A stretch of DNA of 64,000 bases, from NCBI GenBank assembly GCA_031268095.1, contig JAIRXU010000046.1, positions 28,301 to 92,300 on the forward strand, given 5' to 3'. The translations under genes were made by a program, and so were the position numbers. The notes under the pieces are model-generated. The model had not been told where the DNA came from and searched no databases. It saw only the letters and a program-made list of their open reading frames with translations. This DNA is from Oscillospiraceae bacterium (GTDB taxonomy: Bacteria > Bacillota > Clostridia > Oscillospirales > Acutalibacteraceae). This document shows positions 8,178-16,089 of the stretch, piece by piece (the first letter of the stretch is position 1; the number at the start of each line of letters is the position of its first letter).

Positions 8178-8283
8178 ACTTTGTTGCTTTCCCGCAGCAC
8201 GCAATTTTCATTCCCGGCGGGAAAATCAGGAGCGTTTTTGGGGGACTCTCCCCGGCGCGCCGCGAAGTAAGAGGAATACCGTG

Positions 8284-10698
8284 ATGAAACATCGATGTAT
8301 AAGGATCATTTTGGCGCTGGTGCTGACGGCGGGGATGGCTGTCGGCGCCCTGTCCGGTTGCGCGGGCAGAAAGGGAACGTACGTTCGAGCCCTGCGGGAA
8401 GCCGCGGCGGTCACGGTTCAGCCGCCGGGCGGCGGTCCCCATGCCGCAGCCGTCCCCGCGGAAAAATCCGAGCCCCTGGTCAGCTCCGGCTGGCTGAAGC
8501 TCTACTTTGATGAGGCCAGCAAAACCCCGGTCGTTCGGGAAACAAATTCCGGCAAGGACTGGTCCGCGCTGCCCCTGACCCCGGCGACCCCCCAGGCCAA
8601 CGCCGGGGCCGCCGCCATTACGGCGACGATTATCGTCGGCACACAGCGGCTGGAACTCAATTCCCAGGATCACGCGGTCGCTTTCGGCGGCGCGGCGGCG
8701 GAGCCCCTCGGGCAGAGGGTCTACGGCATGCGGGTGCGCTACGTCCTGACGCCGGACGCGGCGACGGCCGCCCGGGCCGCGCAGGACAAACTGACGCAGA
8801 CGGACGTTGCCTTCGCGGTGACGGCGGACTATTTCCTGGAAGACGGGAACTTCGTCGCGGAAGCGGTTTGGCAGAATCTTTCCGGAAATCCCGACGCGCT
8901 GATCGAAAGCCTTGGGGTGCTGGAGCAGTTCGGCGCACTGCGGCAGCCGGGACAGGATGATTTCCTGCTGCTGCCGGACGGCTGCGGCGCACTGCTTTAT
9001 CCGGCGCGGACGACGAAAGACCAGACGGCGGAAGACCGGGCGAAGGAAAGCCAGACGATCCGGTACCAGGTCTATGGCCCGGATCCTTCCGCCCCGGAAG
9101 CCGAAGCGCCCAAAGAGATGATCACCCAGGGGACGGACGGCCAGCCGCTGCGGGCGAACCTGCCTTTTTTCGGCGTCCGCAAGCAGCGCAGCGCCTTCCT
9201 GGCGCTGATTGAGCAGGGCGACGCCCAGGCGGTGATCCTCGCCCGGCAAAGCATTCCCGGGGAGGTGCCGCAGAGCGCTGTTGGGCCCCGGTTCACGATT
9301 ACGCCCACCACCCTTCCGGTAACGCCCGGCGCGGACGCCGGGACGCAGGCGCGCGCGGCGGTGGCCGGCTTCGCCGAAGGGGACAGTCCGGGCGAGGGGA
9401 AAAACGGGACCATCCGGATCTGTTACCGGTTTTTCTTCGACAACAGCGCCACCGAAGTAACCATGGCGGTGGCCTGCCGGGAGCAATTGATCCGCTCGGG
9501 GAAACTTTCGACCACCAAGCAGGTGACGGAATCCGCGGCTGTATCCGACAAGGAGCAGCAGCCGATGCTGCTGACGCTGCTGGGCACCGTCCCCAAAGGG
9601 AAAAACGGGACCGGGCTGCGCACCGCCACCCGCTTTGAAGACGCGCTGGACATCCTCACGCGCCTCAAATCCAAGGGGATTGACAGCCTCAACCTCCGCT
9701 ACCAGACCGCGCTGCGCGGCGGACCGCGGCAGGCGGCGGCAGAAGACGTCGCGCCGCTGCTGCGGTTGGGCGGCGACAGAGGATTGGCGGAGCTCCAGTC
9801 CTACTGCGAAACAACGAATTTTTCGCTCTATGTGCAGGTGAACGTGCTCTCTCTGGGCGGCGGGCAGCGTTCGCGCCAGGCGGTGACGCTGGCGGGAGAT
9901 CCGGTCGCGCTGGCGCTGCCCCAGGCGGCGGGAACGGGCGTACCGGTAGGGTTGCGGACCCTCTCGGCGAAGGATACACCGGCCAAGGCGCTGCTCAAGC
10001 GGCTGGACGCGCTGGACGGCATCGCGATTGGCGACCTGGGATCGGTGCTCTACGCCAGTTATCCGACGGGGATGCGCCGGCAGGACAGCGCCGCGTTCAT
10101 CGGCCGGCTGTTTCCGGCCCTTTCAGCCCGCTGGAAGATCATGCTTGACAACGGCAACGGCTATGCCCTCAAGACGGCGGACGTCCTGGCGGACCTCCCG
10201 CTGGACACCCAATTGCGCCAGCCGACGGCCAACCGTTACCGGGCCGTCCCCTTCGTGCCCATGATCCTCCACGGCAACTTGGATTACGCGGGCCCGGCGA
10301 TCAACTTGGCGGCGGATCCGCAGCAGGCGCTGCTGCGGGCGGTGGAATACGGCGCGTGCCCCAGCTACACCTGGGTCGGCCAGCAAGGCGCGGCGGACGC
10401 CTTGGCGAACGAATCGTCTGCTGACGAATCGTCTGCTGAGAAAGCGCCGGCGACGGGATCGCTGGCGGATCGGCTCTACTTCGAACCGCTGCTGAGCGCG
10501 GCGGCCGACGACTGCGCGCGGGTCAGCAGCGCCCTGCGGGGACTGCGGGGGCAGCGGATCACAGACCACAGCGAGCCCCGCCCCGGCCTGATGCTGACCA
10601 GCTACGACACGACGCTGATTTACGTCAACTACAACGACCGGCCCGTCACGGTAGACGGGATCACCGTCCCCGCGCGGGATTTTCTGCGGGTAGGGTAA
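8284..10698 (+). CDS. DUF5696-family lipoprotein
   Basis: The 804-residue protein has a lipoprotein signal peptide ending in LSGC (lipid-modified Cys26), so it should sit on the outer face of the membrane. The N-terminal beta-rich part (LKLYFDEASKTPVVRETNSG) and the C-terminal ending (TTLIYVNYNDRPVTVDGI) match what I remember of DUF5696 proteins. In Paenibacillus these are found near carbohydrate ABC transporters. The central part (from about 9570) has an alternating pattern compatible with a TIM barrel of glycoside-hydrolase type, including FEDALDILTRLKSKGIDSLN. Substrate and activity are unknown. ATG 8284 follows a GTG at 8281; AAGTAAGAGGAATACC is upstream. Confidence 0.78.
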   Translation: MKHRCIRIILALVLTAGMAVGALSGCAGRKGTYVRALREAAAVTVQPPGGGPHAAAVPAEKSEPLVSSGWLKLYFDEASKTPVVRETNSGKDWSALPLTPATPQANAGAAAITATIIVGTQRLELNSQDHAVAFGGAAAEPLGQRVYGMRVRYVLTPDAATAARAAQDKLTQTDVAFAVTADYFLEDGNFVAEAVWQNLSGNPDALIESLGVLEQFGALRQPGQDDFLLLPDGCGALLYPARTTKDQTAEDRAKESQTIRYQVYGPDPSAPEAEAPKEMITQGTDGQPLRANLPFFGVRKQRSAFLALIEQGDAQAVILARQSIPGEVPQSAVGPRFTITPTTLPVTPGADAGTQARAAVAGFAEGDSPGEGKNGTIRICYRFFFDNSATEVTMAVACREQLIRSGKLSTTKQVTESAAVSDKEQQPMLLTLLGTVPKGKNGTGLRTATRFEDALDILTRLKSKGIDSLNLRYQTALRGGPRQAAAEDVAPLLRLGGDRGLAELQSYCETTNFSLYVQVNVLSLGGGQRSRQAVTLAGDPVALALPQAAGTGVPVGLRTLSAKDTPAKALLKRLDALDGIAIGDLGSVLYASYPTGMRRQDSAAFIGRLFPALSARWKIMLDNGNGYALKTADVLADLPLDTQLRQPTANRYRAVPFVPMILHGNLDYAGPAINLAADPQQALLRAVEYGACPSYTWVGQQGAADALANESSADESSAEKAPATGSLADRLYFEPLLSAAADDCARVSSALRGLRGQRITDHSEPRPGLMLTSYDTTLIYVNYNDRPVTVDGITVPARDFLRVG
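10411..10440. repeat. 15-bp tandem duplication inside the DUF5696 gene
   Basis: Two consecutive copies of GAATCGTCTGCTGAC/G encode NESSADESSAEK, an acidic Ser-rich loop. The unit is a multiple of three, so copy-number change would keep the frame. Confidence 0.85.
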
Positions 10699-10795
10699 CG
10701 AAGGCATACTTCGCCGCGCGCAGACATAGAACAGGACGGGGACGGCGCGCCCCCTATCAATTTGGTTTTCTGAGATTGGAAAGGAGTTTCCCTGC

Positions 10796-11911
10796 ATGGA
10801 GAATCTGTCCGGCATCCTAAGGCAGTTCGCGCTGGAAGAGGAATACAACGGCTTTTCCGCCCCAAAGACCCTGGAGGACGGCCACATCAACGACACGTAT
10901 GTCTTCGCCAGCCAGCGGGAGGGGGGAGAGCCCGGTCCGCGCTACCTGCTTCAGCGAATCAACACCTTCGTATTCAAGCATCCCCGGGAGCTGATGGAAA
11001 ACATTCTGCACGTTACCGAACACATCCGCAGCGGCGCAGCGGCGCAGGCCAGCGGGCTGCGGACCCTGTCCGTTTACCGCACGAAGACGGGGGAGCTTTG
11101 CTACACGGACGAAGAGGGCGGAACTTGGCGCTGCTATAATTACGTGGAGAACACGTATTCCCTCCAGGCGGCCAGCTGCCTGGAAGACGCCTACCGCGCC
11201 GCGCGGGCCTTCGGGGCCTTTGCCCGGATGATTGCCGATTTCCCCATCGGGCAGCTTCACGAGACGATCCCGGACTTCCATCACACGGTTCGCCGGTATG
11301 AGCAGCTGGAGCAGGCCATTGCGGAGAACCGGGCCGGCCGGTTGGAGGAGGTGCGGGCGGAAGTCGCTTTCGCGCAGGCGCGGCGGGCGGACGCGGCACG
11401 GCTGGTGGACCTGCTGGCGGCAGGAAAACTCCCGCTGCGGGTCACGCACAACGACACGAAACTCAACAACGTTCTGTTTGATTTGGACACGCATGAGCCT
11501 GTCTGCGTGGTGGACCTGGATACGATTATGCCCGGGCTCTCGCTCTATGACTTCGGGGACAGCATCCGGTTCCTGGGCAACACCGCCGCCGAGGACGAGC
11601 GGGACCTGACGAAGGTGGACATCAGCCTGCCCATATATGAGAGCTATGCGCGTGGGTATCTGGCCGAGGCGGGGGAGAGCCTTTGGGAAGAAGAGGCCCG
11701 GCTGCTGCCGTTCTCCGCGAAACTGATGAGTTACGAATGCGGCATGCGGTTTCTGGCCGATTACCTCAACGGGGACGTGTATTTCCGCGTTCACCAGGCG
11801 GACGATAATCTGGCCCGCTGCCGGACGCAGTTTAAGCTGGTGGAAAAGATTGAGGCGCGCCTGGACGAGATGGAAGCGGTCACGATGGGGATTTACCGGG
11901 GAGAGAAATAA
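10796..11911 (+). CDS. NahK-like aminoglycoside-phosphotransferase-fold sugar kinase
   Basis: The 371-residue protein has the APH kinase fold: ATP-binding strands at the N-terminus (LEDGHINDTYVF, LLQRINTFVFKHP), the catalytic loop RVTHNDTKLNNVLFD and the metal-binding VVDLDTIMPGL. The spacing and the LQRIN segment resemble N-acetylhexosamine 1-kinase (NahK/LnpB), which makes N-acetylhexosamine 1-phosphate. The exact substrate is inferred. AAGGAG lies 9 nt before the ATG. It follows the DUF5696 lipoprotein gene by 97 nt and ends at a strong terminator, so the two may form a glycan-use unit. Confidence 0.8.
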   Translation: MENLSGILRQFALEEEYNGFSAPKTLEDGHINDTYVFASQREGGEPGPRYLLQRINTFVFKHPRELMENILHVTEHIRSGAAAQASGLRTLSVYRTKTGELCYTDEEGGTWRCYNYVENTYSLQAASCLEDAYRAARAFGAFARMIADFPIGQLHETIPDFHHTVRRYEQLEQAIAENRAGRLEEVRAEVAFAQARRADAARLVDLLAAGKLPLRVTHNDTKLNNVLFDLDTHEPVCVVDLDTIMPGLSLYDFGDSIRFLGNTAAEDERDLTKVDISLPIYESYARGYLAEAGESLWEEEARLLPFSAKLMSYECGMRFLADYLNGDVYFRVHQADDNLARCRTQFKLVEKIEARLDEMEAVTMGIYRGEK

Positions 11912-11931
11912 AAAAACATCGGAAATTACAG

Positions 11932-11970
11932 CGGCCCGGAGACGATTCAGTTCGTCTCCGGGCCTTGTTT
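11932..11970. terminator. rho-independent terminator
   Basis: A perfect 13-bp stem GGCCCGGAGACGA with TCGTCTCCGGGCC is followed by TTGTTT; the minus side is A-rich, so it may serve both convergent genes. Confidence 0.8.
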
Positions 11971-11975
11971 GCGGA

Positions 11976-12623
11976 TCAGGGCTGGTCGATTGATTCCACG
12001 AAGCAGCGGAAGACCAGGCAGGTTACGCCTTTCTCCGCCGTCTCGCTCTTGAGCGCGCAGAAGGCGATGGTGGCGCCGACCTCTGCCGAAGGCTCGAAGG
12101 CGGAGCGGGAGGCCATGAACGCTTCCTCTGCAGCCTCGGTGCCTTCGAAGACCAGTTCCGTGCCCAGGGTGATCTTGCGCCCGTCCGCGTAAGTGCCGGT
12201 GATGCGCACTTGCAGATCCTTTTCCAAGGCGGTCCGGTCGCCGGTCGCCGCGGAAATCCGGTAAAGGGAGGAGCGGGGGTCATCCGGGGCGTCGCCGGAT
12301 TTGCGGATGGGTTCCCAGGTCACCGCTTCTCCGGCCAGCATGGCTGGAAGGGCAAAGACGGGCGTTTGGATTTCCTCCCCGGCGGAAGGGGCCGGCTGGT
12401 CCACAGACGCGCCGGGAGTAAAGGGCCGCCAGAGGGGGTAGGTCAGCGCGCCGCCAAGCACCAGCAGCAGACAGGCCGCCAGGGCGGCCATCCGCCGGAC
12501 AGGCAGGGAGGAGCGCCGGGCCGCGCCGCCCGCAGCGGCGGTTTCAATGGCGGAGAACATCCGGGCCTCCTGCGCGGCGCTGGGGGAAAGGGCATCGAAC
12601 AGATCATGGATTCGCTTCTTCAT
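11976..12623 (-). CDS. putative membrane anti-sigma factor, partner of the ECF sigma factor
   Basis: The 215-residue protein has a cytoplasmic N-terminus (MKKRIHDLFDALSPSAAQEA), one membrane span (AALAACLLLVLGGALTYPLW, about residues 45-64) and an extracytoplasmic C-terminal domain of about 145 residues. This topology and its position directly after the sigma gene, overlapping it by 20 nt, are typical of anti-sigma factors. No ZAS zinc motif is seen. The start at 12623 is preceded by GGGAGG. The function is inferred from context. Confidence 0.65.
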   Translation of the reverse strand: MKKRIHDLFDALSPSAAQEARMFSAIETAAAGGAARRSSLPVRRMAALAACLLLVLGGALTYPLWRPFTPGASVDQPAPSAGEEIQTPVFALPAMLAGEAVTWEPIRKSGDAPDDPRSSLYRISAATGDRTALEKDLQVRITGTYADGRKITLGTELVFEGTEAAEEAFMASRSAFEPSAEVGATIAFCALKSETAEKGVTCLVFRCFVESIDQP

Positions 12624-13134
12624 CAAGCATACCTCCCAAGTCAAGTAAGTCGAGTTTGAGCAGGGCGCGGCCCTTGGCCAGCTGGGTTTGGAGGGTGCTC
12701 TCTTTCCGCCCGAGGAGCCGCGACAGGTCCCGGACGCGGTAGCCCTCGTAGTAGTAAAGATAGAGCAAGGTCTTGTATTTTTCCGGCAGGGCGAGGAGCG
12801 CGCGCAGGGTATCGCCGTCCGAGACGGCAGAATCGGGAGAAGAAAGCTCCGGGAGATCGTCCCAGTTGGTCCGGCGACTGCGCCAGGGGCTGCGGAGCAG
12901 GTCCCGGCAGTGGTTGCGCGCGGCAGTGATCAGCCATGCCTTTTCGTGCTCCGGGTCCTGGAACTGCTTCGGATGCTGGAGCAGCTTCAGAAAGACCGAC
13001 TGGACCGCGTCCTCCGCGTCGGCGTCGCTGCGCAGGCTGAGCCGGCAGAGCCGGTAGACCATTCCCGTGTGCCGCCGGTAAAGGTCCGCAAACGTATCCG
13101 GCCGTGATAACGCATCGTCCTTTGTGTGTCTCAA
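12604..13134 (-). CDS. ECF-type RNA polymerase sigma factor (sigma-70 family)
   Basis: The 176-residue protein has region 2 (FADLYRRHTGMVYRLCRLSL, then DADAEDAVQSVFLKLL) and region 4 (LPEKYKTLLYLYYYEGYRVR, then LLGRKESTLQTQLAKGRALL), the layout of extracytoplasmic-function sigma factors. It directs RNA polymerase to a stress or envelope regulon that is not identifiable here. The TTG start at 13134 is supported by GGGAGG 7 nt upstream. Translation of the downstream membrane protein begins inside this gene, suggesting coupled production of sigma and anti-sigma. Confidence 0.88.
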   Translation of the reverse strand: MRHTKDDALSRPDTFADLYRRHTGMVYRLCRLSLRSDADAEDAVQSVFLKLLQHPKQFQDPEHEKAWLITAARNHCRDLLRSPWRSRRTNWDDLPELSSPDSAVSDGDTLRALLALPEKYKTLLYLYYYEGYRVRDLSRLLGRKESTLQTQLAKGRALLKLDLLDLGGMLDEEANP

Positions 13135-13202
13135 ACTTTCACCTCCCTGTCAAGTACACGGGCGGGGAGCCGGAAATATCTTTTCCGAGGAAAATTTTTT
13201 TT

Positions 13203-13226
13203 GGGGACGCAGTGTTCTGCGTCCCC
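13203..13226. repeat. inverted repeat between divergent gene ends
   Basis: GGGGACGCAG and CTGCGTCCCC form a 10-bp stem with a TGTT loop. In the direction of the transglutaminase gene the stem is followed by A8 and then T4 rather than a T-run, so terminator function is doubtful. Confidence 0.5.
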
Positions 13227-13261
13227 CGGTGGTATTTGGTTGCGGTTTCCGGCCTTGCCGG

Positions 13262-15010
13262 TTAATACCAGAGCCAGCCGAAGAGGAAGATGAGGATCAG
13301 CCACTGCCACCAGGCGTAAGCGACGGTCAGATTGGCGTCGCCGTATTTTCCCGTAGCGGAATAGCAAAGCACCTTGGTTGCCCCTGTGCCGGTGGTGATG
13401 ACTTCGCCGTTATCGCCCATGGTCGCGACAGCTTCGTCTTCCGTCAGCCAGAGATACCAAATCTCATTGCCGGACGCCTGAAATTTGAAATCTTCTTTGT
13501 ACTGCATATCTTTACGCCAGGGGGTAAGCTGCAGCGGGGAAATACCGGGCGGATTATACGGCCCGACGGTGCGCTGCTGGAGGGACAGCTTGCCGTTCGC
13601 GGCCTTGACGGCATAGAACATCTGCCCGGCAAGGACGATGTTGCCGACGATCTGTCCGGGGGCGCGGACGGGGTCCGCAAAGAGCTGCGTCGGGTTTTGC
13701 AGGTTGCTGTCCAGGGAGCAGGCCTCGTAATAGAGGGTATAGCAAAGCAGGCCGTTCCCGATGGAGAGGCAGGGGGGAGCCATGGAGCCGGGGGAAATGG
13801 AGCCGTTGGGGAAGGGCTGGGAATCGATGGCGACACCTTGCAGCGATTCTGCGGTCGCGAAAGTATAGGTCCAGAGATGATAGCCGACGCTGATCATGTT
13901 ACCCGTATAGACGGGAGAGCGGCTGTAGGCCTTGACGTAGCACCACTTGCCGTTATAGTAAACCATGGGACCCTTCGCGTCCTTCCAGAAGAAGTTTTCG
14001 TAGTCCGTCGAATTGGCGGCGGCGGGGGCGGTGGAGGCGTAACCGTAGTGGGCGGGGCTTTTGCTCTGCATGGCGGCGTCGCTGAGGAGAAAATAGGTGT
14101 AAGTAGAGCGGCCGAAGTCCGAAGGGTCGTCCCACGTCGTATCGACATGATACCACTGGCCGCCGAGCTTCACCATGTTCCAGGCATGGTTCATGGCGTC
14201 GCTGGAGACAAACACGCAGTCCACGCCCAGCCGCTGCATCAGCAGCAGGAAAGCCAGCGCGTAGCCCTGGCAGACGCCGAGGCCGTCAACGAGGATACCG
14301 TAGACATTGAAGGCGGAGTAATAATAGGGCAAATACTTGTTGGCGTCTTTGGTGACCATCTCCGCCGCTTCGTAGTCATACTCCGCGGTGGTGGTCAGGT
14401 ACTCGTGAACCCACAGGGCCTTTTCCGCGTCGCTGAGAGCGGCGGGGATTTGGCTGAGAATGTAGTTCAGCACATCGTTGAGCAGGAGGGTCTGCGCTTT
14501 GATGCTGCGGGTGGTATAGATATAGGCGGGAGCGATGATCTTCGGATTGTTCTTCATGGAATAGTAGCCGGCGACATAGAAGATTTCCGGATGGGTATTG
14601 ATGATCCGCATGAAGAGCTGCTCAATTTCGGCCGGGGTGATGCTGAAGGAAGACAGGTCGATGGTCTCTTCGAAAGCCAGCATGCCGGAGACCAGACGGG
14701 ATTCCGCTGTTTCCGCCTGGGGGGTGAGGGTGCGCTTGGGCGCGGGGCAGGCCGCCAGAAAAGAACCCGCCTGGAGGAGTTCCGTGTCCGCCGGGGCGGA
14801 GAGGTCCGCGCCTTCCGGCGGGACGTATGGCTGGAGATCGGCCGCCGCCTTGCGCAAAGCGGGGGAGCCAATCGCGTCCGCCAGGCTGGCGGATCCCTGT
14901 ATGGTTTCCGCAGGAGAAGCCGAGGCGAGCGCCGCCGGAAGCGCGCCGAAGAGCAGAACCGCAGATAGCAGCAGAGAAAGAAGACGCTTGGCCATGGTCG
15001 TCAGTTTCAT
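13262..15010 (-). CDS. secreted transglutaminase-like (papain-fold) protein
   Basis: The 582-residue protein has a signal peptide (RLLSLLLSAVLLFGALPAAL) and a transglutaminase-like core with the triad in order: Cys247 in GLGVCQGYALA, His275 in MNHAWNMV and Asp290 in WYHVDTTWDD. Such surface proteins may be proteases or cross-linking enzymes. After the core are beta-propeller-like DUF5050-type strands (for example FFWKDAKGPMVYYNGKW). The protein ends in a hydrophobic stretch WWQWLILIFLFGWLWY, likely a C-terminal anchor with no cytoplasmic tail. The ATG at 15010 has AGGAAGG upstream. Confidence 0.83.
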   Translation of the reverse strand: MKLTTMAKRLLSLLLSAVLLFGALPAALASASPAETIQGSASLADAIGSPALRKAAADLQPYVPPEGADLSAPADTELLQAGSFLAACPAPKRTLTPQAETAESRLVSGMLAFEETIDLSSFSITPAEIEQLFMRIINTHPEIFYVAGYYSMKNNPKIIAPAYIYTTRSIKAQTLLLNDVLNYILSQIPAALSDAEKALWVHEYLTTTAEYDYEAAEMVTKDANKYLPYYYSAFNVYGILVDGLGVCQGYALAFLLLMQRLGVDCVFVSSDAMNHAWNMVKLGGQWYHVDTTWDDPSDFGRSTYTYFLLSDAAMQSKSPAHYGYASTAPAAANSTDYENFFWKDAKGPMVYYNGKWCYVKAYSRSPVYTGNMISVGYHLWTYTFATAESLQGVAIDSQPFPNGSISPGSMAPPCLSIGNGLLCYTLYYEACSLDSNLQNPTQLFADPVRAPGQIVGNIVLAGQMFYAVKAANGKLSLQQRTVGPYNPPGISPLQLTPWRKDMQYKEDFKFQASGNEIWYLWLTEDEAVATMGDNGEVITTGTGATKVLCYSATGKYGDANLTVAYAWWQWLILIFLFGWLWY

Positions 15011-15046
15011 GATGGTAATCCTTCCTGTTTCAGTTTGAGCCTGTTT

Positions 15047-15076
15047 ATTATACAGGCGAAGGCGGTTCTTTGTCAA
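15047..15076 (-). promoter_or_regulatory. sigma-A promoter for the transglutaminase gene
   Basis: On the minus strand TTGACA, an 18-bp spacer and TATAAT lie about 37 nt before the start codon. They overlap the 3' end of the QueG-like gene. Confidence 0.8.
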
Positions 15077-15995
15077 TGGGTTCCGGGGCGTCTGCTGAAA
15101 TTTTGTCACCGGCGCTGTTTTTTTGATCGGCGGGCTGGCGGGGGGTGGAGCGCGGCTCCAGGGCGGAAAGGTTGCGCTCCAGGACGGCGCGGCCCCGCCA
15201 GGCATAGGCACGGCCGGTAAGGGAAGCGGGATCCAGGCAGTCCGGCTCCAGGCGGGGCCGCAGGCCGGCGGTGAACTCCGGCAGGGGAGCGAGTTCGGCG
15301 GCGCGGCCCCGGGGGCAGGCCTCCTGGCAGAGATCGCAGCCCCAGACGGTCCCCGCCCGGCGCAGAAGGAGCGCTGTCCGACTGTCCAGATCGCCTTTGC
15401 GCTGGGAGAGGAAGGACAAGCAGCGCTCCCGGCGGAAGCCGCCTGCTTCCAGCGCGCCGGCAGGGCAGGCGCGGCGGCAAGGGGGAACGCGGTCCCCGGC
15501 GGCGCAATTTTCGCAGGGATCCGGCAGCGGTCCCGGGGCGGGGCGGCCGAGGGCTAAGCGCAGTTCGGCGGCGGGGAGGGAGGAGGCGAGCGTCCCCAGA
15601 AAGACCCAGGAGCCGAAGCGTTCGGTGATCAGAAGATGATGGCACCCGCGCCGCCCCAGCCCAGCCTGCTCGGCCAGAGCCACTTCCGGCAGGGGGGAAT
15701 TGTCGCAAAACCAGGGGAAGGCCGCGCCGGGGAACCGCTCCGCCAGGGCCGCGCCGGCCGCCGCCAGCCGCGCCCCGACGATCCGGTGATAATCCGGGGG
15801 GACAGCGTAGCGGGAAAGGTTGCGGCCGGGATAGCATGCCTCCGGCAGACGGTAAGGGAAGGCGGCGACAAGGCAGGCGGCGGGGGGGAGGGGGCAGGGC
15901 GCGGGGGCACGGGTCTCCCGCAGGGGGAGGGACGCGTCCCAGGCGCAGATCCCCCAAAGAGGCAGCAGGGCGTCCAGGCGTGACGCAAGATCCAT
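15048..15995 (-). CDS. queG: epoxyqueuosine reductase (QueG)-like double 4Fe-4S protein
   Basis: The 315-residue protein has the DUF1730-type N-terminal domain (YAVPPDYHRIVGARL, AFPWFCDNSPLPEVALAEQA, GRRGCHHLLIT) and two ferredoxin-like clusters: CENC through CRRACPAG and then CDLCQEACPRG. QueG uses cobalamin and iron-sulfur clusters to reduce epoxyqueuosine in tRNA to queuosine. The protein is somewhat shorter than usual and has a Pro/Lys-rich tail, so the exact reaction is inferred from family. The ATG at 15995 follows GGGGAGG. Confidence 0.75.
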   Translation of the reverse strand: MDLASRLDALLPLWGICAWDASLPLRETRAPAPCPLPPAACLVAAFPYRLPEACYPGRNLSRYAVPPDYHRIVGARLAAAGAALAERFPGAAFPWFCDNSPLPEVALAEQAGLGRRGCHHLLITERFGSWVFLGTLASSLPAAELRLALGRPAPGPLPDPCENCAAGDRVPPCRRACPAGALEAGGFRRERCLSFLSQRKGDLDSRTALLLRRAGTVWGCDLCQEACPRGRAAELAPLPEFTAGLRPRLEPDCLDPASLTGRAYAWRGRAVLERNLSALEPRSTPRQPADQKNSAGDKISADAPEPIDKEPPSPV

Positions 15996-16000
15996 GGGCA

Positions 16001-16078
16001 GGCCTCCCCTCACGCGCGCGTTTGGAAAATATGCGGACATTGGTTCTGCTGGAACGCAGGCCTCCCTCACGCGCGCGT
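16001..16078. repeat. pair of about 20-bp direct repeats upstream of the QueG-like gene
   Basis: GGCCTCCC(C)TCACGCGCGCGT occurs at 16001-16021 and again at 16059-16078, 58 bp apart. The copy nearest the gene carries its ribosome site on the minus strand, so this looks like a duplicated 5' leader segment. Confidence 0.8.
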
Positions 16079-16089
16079 CTTGATTTTTG

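Noticed and set aside
13203..13226. Inverted repeat as a terminator of the transglutaminase gene
   Set aside because: On the minus strand the stem is followed by A8 rather than T-run, so intrinsic termination is not supported.
13124..14968. 614-codon plus-strand frame opposite the transglutaminase gene
   Set aside because: The complementary strand has a clear signal peptide, catalytic triad, promoter and ribosome site; this frame has none.
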